Notes under the pieces: model-generated
Databases searched by the model: none
What the model was told of the DNA's origin: nothing
The model's input: the letters and a program-made list of their open reading frames with translations, nothing else
Shown here: in pieces, positions 58,580 to 64,000 of the stretch
How the letters are laid out: every line of letters starts with the position of its first letter
How positions within the stretch are numbered: position 1 is the stretch's first letter
Position numbers and translations under genes: made by a program
NCBI GenBank assembly: GCA_963969495.1
Contig: OZ018326.1
Location: 173,947,056 to 174,011,055, forward strand
Length of the DNA stretch: 64,000 bases
DNA from: Ceratothoa steindachneri
Taxonomy: Eukaryota > Arthropoda > Malacostraca > Isopoda > Cymothoidae
Direction: 5' to 3'

Positions 58580-60280
58580 ACAGCCGTAAACCAATCCTTC
58601 AAACGATTGGCCCTTTGAGGAATGAGGAGGGGACATTAAAGCATTCAGATGCAGAAAATTCTAGCCTCCTCAACGACTACTTCTCTTCAGTGTTTACTGA
58701 AGAGTGTGGTCCCATTCCCCAGCCGACGGATTCCTACTCGGGGAAAAAGCTGGAGGCAATGGACTTCACCGAAGGAGAAATATAGAAAAAGATCGCTGAC
58801 CTAAAGACGAATAAGTCCCTTGGACCGGACGGGTTTCTACCTAAAGTGTTGAGGGAAGTGTGCGATGAAGTATCACGACATCTGTGCGCTATCTTTAACA
58901 TGTCAATCCGGACCAAATGCATTCCTAGAGACTGGCGTGAGGGGGAGGTGACTCCTATCTTCAAGAAAGGAGACCGTAACCAACCGTCGAACTACCGACC
59001 TATCAGTCTGACTTCGATAGTCGGTAAACTCATGGAAAGCATCATGGTGGACAAAGTGACGTCGTATTTAGAGTCAAACCTGCTACTGAGGAGTTCCCAG
59101 CACGGCTTTCGAAGGCAACGGTCATGCCTGACGAACCTTGTGGAATTCTTCCACTTTGTCTTCAGTGAGCACGATCGGGACAAGGCGGTGGATGTGGTCT
59201 ACCTAGACTTTCAGAAAGCCTTTGATAAGGTATCACACCGCGCCTTCTCCGGAAAGTGCGAGCGCTTGGCATAGACGGAAAGGTAGCCGGCTGGATCGAG
59301 AACTGGCTAAGTGGCAGACGGCAACGGCTGGTGGTGAATGGAGTCTTCTGAGTGGGTGCACGTTACTAGCGGGGTGCCTCAAGGTTCTGTCCTGGGACCA
59401 CTACTATTGATCATCTACGTCAACGACATGGACGGTGACATGGTTATCAAGATTTCCAAATTTGCCGACGATACCAAGCTTGGTATGAACGTTGCAAAGG
59501 ATGGAAATATTGGCCGCCTGCAGGAAGATCTTGGGAAGATTGGGGAGTGGTCGGACACGTGGCAAATGCCTTTTAACGTGGGCAAATGCAAAGTGATGCA
59601 TATCGGCCACAGAAACCCCCAATCTCAGTATATCCTTAAGGGCACTGCTATGTAATCCACCGACACTGAGAAGGACTTGGGTGTTACTATCACTAGTGAC
59701 CTCAAGTTCTCGAAACAGTGCATTGAGGCGGAGAAAAAGGCCCAAAGGATGCTAGGCTATGTTAAGCACCAGTTTGGTTATCGGAACCAGGAGATTGTAC
59801 TGTGCCTGTACAACTCACTTGTCCGACCGCACCTGGAGTATGCCGTACAATTTTGGAGTCCTTCATTGCGAAAGGACATCGCGAGATTGGAACGCGTACA
59901 AGCTAGGGCAACCAAACTGATTCCCTCTATCCGACAAAAAAAGTTATGAGGATAGACTAAGGGAGTTAGATCTGTTCTCGTTGAAAACCCTTAGACTGCG
60001 TGGTCAGCTCATCGAGGTCTTCAAAATACTTCGAGGGTTCGATAATGTTGACTACCGGGATATTTTCACACTGAGTGAGAACAGAACGCGCAATCATGGC
60101 TTCAAACTTGACCTGAAGCGTTACAACCGCAATCTGTGTGGAAACTTTTTTTACATACAGTATCTGCGGTATGTGGAACGCACTTCCAGTGAAAGAGTCA
60201 ACAGTGAATCTGTTGACCAGTTCAAGTCAAGACTAGACAAAGTCTTGAAAGGTGGCCGTTTATGGACGCAAAACAACTGA
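58576..60280 (+). pseudogene. CR1-type ORF2, reverse transcriptase part
   Basis: The RT runs in one frame to about 59,240: NKSLGPDGFLPKVLREVC, NYRPISLTSIVGKLMESI, HGFRRQRSCLTNLVEFFH, VVYLDFQKAFDKVSHR. A shifted patch encodes ALGIDGKVAGWIENWLSG, and the first frame resumes at VHVTSGVPQGSVLGPLLLI, then KISKFADDTKLG with the intact ADD site (about 59,464) and KDLGVTITSDLKF. Next come YNSLVRPHLEYAVQFWSPSL and LERVQARATKLIPSIRQK. An extra A near 59,940 shifts into SYEDRLRELDLFSLKTLRLR and the C-terminus ending GGRLWTQNN at 60,280. In-frame stops lie at 58,783 and 59,653. It would synthesise cDNA at the nick. Confidence 0.9.
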
Positions 60281-60313
60281 GCAGCTATGTGCCCGCTCGA
60301 TTGCTAGTCCAAT

Positions 60314-60378
60314 AGTACCCTCTTTGAATGGACCGTAAGGTCTCCTAGGGTACTTACTTTCCTTGTTACTCCTTGTTA
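60314..60378 (+). other. CR1-type 3' UTR stem-loop and tandem tail
   Basis: AGTACCCT (60314-60321) pairs exactly with AGGGTACT (60347-60354), and within the loop GACC-GTAA-GGTC forms a second hairpin. The end is two copies of CCTTGTTACT (60361-60380, the last bases shared with the target duplication). A short repeated 3' tail instead of poly(A) is a CR1 trait. Confidence 0.65.
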
Positions 60379-62300
60379 CTCTTTAAAGAGGTTGTTTCTG
60401 CCCTACCTCCTATTGATACTACAGCTTCACCTGAACAAACCTTAAACTCTGCACCAATCATTACTCGCCTGCCTTGACGCTCACGCCCCCCTTATCACTC
60501 CTTCCAATCGCCATCACCGCACCCTTTGGTTCACCATGGAACTCTTTCGTTCAAGGAGGTCCTTACGTGCCTAAGAACGTGCCCTTTATAAAACACGTCT
60601 CGTAAGCAGGACACGATCTCCCTCTCACTTGCCTATCGCCTTGGTACTTCGACTTATTCTTTCAACTTAAAATCAGCTCTAGCAAATCTAAATCCCCTAA
60701 TAACCACTTTCCACCCAAACTCCTTCACCAAATTCTTCCTGATATTCTCCCACTGATTCTCTATCTCATTAACACTTTACTTGACACAGGGGTGGTTTTC
60801 TCTTTCTTCAAACATGCCTCAATCCGTCATATCCTTAAAAAAACACACCTAAGCCCCTCTGAACCATCTAGCTATCGCCCCTTACAGCTTCCATTCTTCT
60901 CTAAGGTCTTCGAGAGAGTGGTTATCTCTTGCCTTAATAATCATATTTTTAACTGCAATATCGATGAAATGAACCAATCGAGGTTCAAAGCAAAGCACTC
61001 TGCTGAAACCGCTCTTCTTAATGTTTCAGACGGTTTACTTAGAGCAGCCGATAGGGAGTGTACGTCCATTCTAGTCCTCTTTTACCACTCCTCTGCTTTC
61101 AACACCATCGACCACACTGCCCTCCTTGATCGTCTTCACACTTCCTTTGGTCTCTCGGACACTGCACTTGATTGGTTACGCTTATACTTCTCCTCCCGCA
61201 CTCAGTCGGTCGCCCTCGATAACCTCTCCTCCGAGCCCGCGCCCATTCATTTTGGGATGCCTCAGGGCTCAGTCCTTGATACCCTCCTCTTTCGCATCTA
61301 CCTGCTTCCTCTTGGATCCCTTCTTCGCGATTTGGGCCTGTACTCCCACCTCTATGCTGATGACACTCAGATATACATTTCCTCATCCCCTGTGTCCTTC
61401 TCTGAATCAATTGCCAAGCTGCTTTAAGCCTACACCTCCATAAACGAATGGCTGTCTGCCAACTTTCTCAAAATTAACCTCGATAAAATTGAAATTCTCC
61501 TTGTTTGTACAGCTTCGATGGTGGAGAAATCTAAACCTCTTTTCCCCTCCCTTAACCTTGCGGAAACCAATGTTGCCTTCTCTGATACCGTCAGTAATCT
61601 TGGTGTTATTTTCGAAGAGCAACTCTCGTTTAAACCGCACATCCATCGTATCTGAATGTAATCCCTCGGTTTCCTCCGCAACTTCTCAGGTGTTCGATCC
61701 CTTTTGATCGAGGAAGCCTTGAGACTGCCATTCACACTTTTGTCACCTCACACTTAGACTACTGCAATTCTCTTCTAGTAAATCTTCCTTCTTCGTCATT
61801 TCGACCCCTATAACTAGTTCAAAACTATGCTGCCCGGCTCTTCCTTTGCCGTCTCTGCTTCTCTCTTTCGATAATTCTGTTACCGGAGCTACACTGGTTA
61901 ACTATTCGCTTTCGTAGCCAATATAAAATTCTCCTCATCACCTACAAGGACCTAAACCTCGAGGCTCCACCTTATATCTCGTCTACTCTCTCCCATGGTC
62001 AAACTCCTTGAGCACTCCGGTCTAACCTCTCTTGCCTCCTGAACACTCTTCGTTCTGTCCTCTGCTCGATGGGGGACCGTTCCTTCTCAGTTTGTGCTCC
62101 TAGTCTCTGGAATGCTCTTACTACCGAAGTCCAATCCTCTCCCTCCCTTGCTACTTTTAAACGTCCCCTGAAGACTCATCCCTTCAGATTGCCATCTCTC
62201 CCTTGTAAACTTTCTCTACACTCGCTACACAACCTGCGCTCTAGGGGAGGGCTAACAGCCCTGAATGGCGCATTATAAATACCTATTATTTTTATAAAGC
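60379..62300 (+). pseudogene. L2-type LINE, 3' part: reverse transcriptase
   Basis: Coding resumes after the insert with FKEVVSALPPIDTTASPEQ and FTMELFRSRRSLRA. The main frame 60,792-61,427 carries SEPSSYRPLQLPFFSKVFER, FKAKHSAETALLNVSDGLLR, FNTIDHTALLDRLHTSFGLS, FGMPQGSVLDTLLFRIYLLP and the active site HLYADDTQIYISS. Shifted frames then give INEWLSANFLKINLDKIEIL, FSDTVSNLGVIFEEQLSFKP, and the terminal GDRSFSVCAPSLWNALTTEV (62,072). The 3' end near 62,300 is AT-rich (TACCTATTATTTTTAT). Together with 56.6-57.36 kb this is one old L2 element that would retrotranspose by target priming; it is dead. Confidence 0.88.
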
Positions 62301-63211
62301 CCCCGCTAAACATGAACATGAAACACGTAGAAATTGCAGGTCGTACAGGCCCCATTGTGAAAAGTGAAATGTGGTGTTAAATGTAACATGATGCAGCTGA
62401 AATCGTGAAAATTTCCTGACCTGCCGGTCCCAATGCTCATAAGATCTGCCGTTATATATTTTCTACTCATTTGCCGTTCCTATATAGTCACCAGTTTTTT
62501 TACAAGTGTCCGTTAACAAACATTATGCCGCAGATGCAATTGTTGGATTCCTTTAAATTATAAAGAATAAATCCGGTAAGCAGTTGCCATGACAGCGAAA
62601 GACCAATAACTCTAATGGTCGTAGGATCTCCTGCATTCAGAGTTTGAGGAAAGGACCCGTTCTCTGACCTGGCGACTCTTGTTCAGGGAATGCTGAAGCT
62701 GCCTGAGTATACTGGGCTAACGTGCGAGTTCTTTCGAATGGTATAATTGCCAAAGTCTTCTCAAGCTTAGCCAGGGAATTATTTTCATCACACATAATAA
62801 ACATCTTGCGCTACATATTCTATCAATCTACACCATGAAATGCACGTTATGCATGCATATTTGTTTACACAGTCTCCATCTTTCGACCCTTCAATCAGCT
62901 TTAGGCGAATATTCCTGGAATAGAGAATTGAGGAAATAAACCTGACATTTCATTCGTGACAACGTAGGTTTATTTTATTCAGGATATCTTTAAGGTTTTT
63001 ATTTTCGTTTCTGTATTTCATAATGACGTTTATTTTACACCTGACGTATATTTCCTTTTTGCCTCTTTCATAAAGCTATTATTATCCACGGACTCTACAA
63101 TTTTGTATTTATGGAATATTTGTTAAGTTTTTTTTTTTTTAGAAAATACTAACTTTACGCAAGCAAACTTTTTAAACCATATTTCTGTCATAAAATGGCA
63201 TCAGTTGATTG
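62301..63211. other. AT-rich DNA, no gene recognised
   Basis: Nothing recognised; there is a T12 run near 63,130. Confidence 0.5.
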
Positions 63212-63414
63212 CTATCCCAAACGAAGCTAAGGCTAAGGGATTCAGTTCCTTTTTATTCCGCACGGAGGTGGAGCGAAGGAATTTAGCTGGTTGTTATTCC
63301 ACGCGAAACTGGAGTGAAGGGATACTGGTATTTGTTATTCCACACGGAGTTGAAGTGAATTGATTCAGTTGTTTGTTTTTTCCAACTGGAGATAGAGTGA
63401 CGGGCTCTAAACAA
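63212..63414 (+). repeat. 41-bp tandem repeat, about 4.9 diverged units
   Basis: Units begin at 63212, 63253, 63294, 63335 and 63376 and share (T/C)TATTCC followed by GGAG(G/T)TGAAG-like and GGGAT(T/A)C(A/T)G-like blocks. The period is constant at 41 bp while substitutions are frequent. Confidence 0.8.
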
Positions 63415-64000
63415 GAATGCTTTTCATATTCGGCCGTTTAAAAATAACTGTATACTTGTATCATAAATAAAAGAGATGGTCTTTAGTTTAATGCTCACCA
63501 TTAAGCATAGGTTTTGTTTATTTTGCAGATAGTAAAGGAATTTATTATCAGTCTTTTTTGGCAATAAAGTATAACCGGTCTGAAAACTGAATCTATGTTT
63601 TAAATCTCGTTTAAATACTTTTGTTTTTGTGCAGCTGTAGCGTGGTCTTTGAAAAAAGGGGGCGGCAAAATGAAATTCATACTTATAAAAACAAGTTTGT
63701 TTCAAGATGCGCAAATTGCACTACGTTAAAAGTACCTCTTTTGCATAAGCGATTGAGGGAAATCGGGATTTTTTGAGGATTTATTTAATTTCTGAAAATA
63801 AAAAGAAATCCGCATAGGACAAATCATTGATGTAGAGTGGATAATGCCACACTTCAATCTAAATTCATACACAACCTTCGTACTAAACTTCGAATGAGTT
63901 GAAATGCCACGGCCCAAAGCAAAATATCTTGTATTTTAATCCAAAAGTTTTGCTTTCAATTTTGTAAAAACGTAGTAATAATAATAATAATAATGCGTGA
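63415..64000. other. AT-rich DNA, no gene recognised
   Basis: Minus frames of 63-96 codons (63,424-63,917) have no motif. A short (AAT)n run lies at 63,976-63,994. Confidence 0.5.

Larger units (their letters stand above)
57356..60378 (+). mobile_element. CR1-type LINE inserted into the L2 element, 7-bp target duplication
   Basis: A 3,023-bp 5'-truncated LINE lies between copies of CTCTTTA (57349-57355 and 60379-60385). It contains the ORF1 C-terminus (to the stop at 57,504-57,506), ORF2 and a 3' UTR with a stem-loop and a two-unit tail of CCTTGTTACT. Removing it rejoins the L2 coding sequence (APLFKEVVSALPP across the junction). It has fewer lesions than any other coding element in the window, so it is the youngest LINE here. 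Confidence 0.88.

Noticed and set aside
61099..61410. 103-codon minus-strand frame rich in Arg/Gly
   Set aside because: Shadow of the L2 reverse transcriptase on the plus strand.

Overview
This window looks like a piece of an AT-rich metazoan nuclear genome, most likely an arthropod or another invertebrate. The signs are long (TA)n microsatellites, long stretches without coding signal, no operon-like packing, and a dense graveyard of animal-type transposable elements (BEL/Pao and gypsy LTR elements, Penelope-like elements, CR1, L2, Jockey-like and RNase H-bearing LINEs, Tc1, and a MULE with FLYWCH). The LINE proteins resemble types I associate with crustaceans and other arthropods, but that placement is inference. 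I found no host protein-coding gene that I can name, no convincing tRNA or rRNA gene and no CRISPR array. One possible unassigned exon lies near 45.6-45.8 kb.

Layout. 1-5.5 kb: AT-rich DNA without recognisable genes. 5.57-5.82 kb: relic of a Penelope GIY-YIG domain. 6.15-8.32 kb: an internally deleted BEL/Pao LTR element with a matching 5-bp target duplication. 9.46-10.71 kb (minus): LINE relic with RT. 11.5-12.5 kb: dead Tc1 transposase. 12.6-12.9 and 20.18-20.67 kb: related repeat sequences, the second a foldback. 14.56-15.41 kb: MITE-like element flanked by TTAA. 18.68-20.17 kb (minus): Jockey-like LINE relic. 23.2-24.87 kb: a nearly full-length, broken member of an uncharacterised multicopy gene family, with a second fragment at 39.94-40.15 kb.

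25.7-32.1 kb: a gypsy-type LTR retrotransposon with a SCAN-like gag, CCHC knuckle and protease. Its probable 5' LTR holds an 84-bp tandem array that was split by a 1.37-kb solo LTR of another family, and a 414-bp piece from upstream is repeated at the end of gag-protease. 32.3-33.86 kb: Penelope-like RT and GIY-YIG relic. 34.3-39.94 kb: a long LINE with ORF1 zinc knuckle, endonuclease and RNase H but lacking the RT core. 40.15-41.0 kb (minus): MULE/FLYWCH relic. 41.42-41.86 kb: inverted pair of tRNA-like SINE segments. 48.3-51.64 kb: CR1 LINE relic. 56.6-62.3 kb: an L2 LINE interrupted at 57,355 by a 3.0-kb CR1-type LINE with a 7-bp target duplication; that insert is the best-preserved element here. 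63.2-63.4 kb: a 41-bp tandem repeat.

The 'genes' do not work together as a pathway. What they record is layered insertion: LINE into LINE, LTR into LTR, and LINE beside older DNA-element debris. Every protein-coding element carries stops or frameshifts, so none appears autonomous as it stands.
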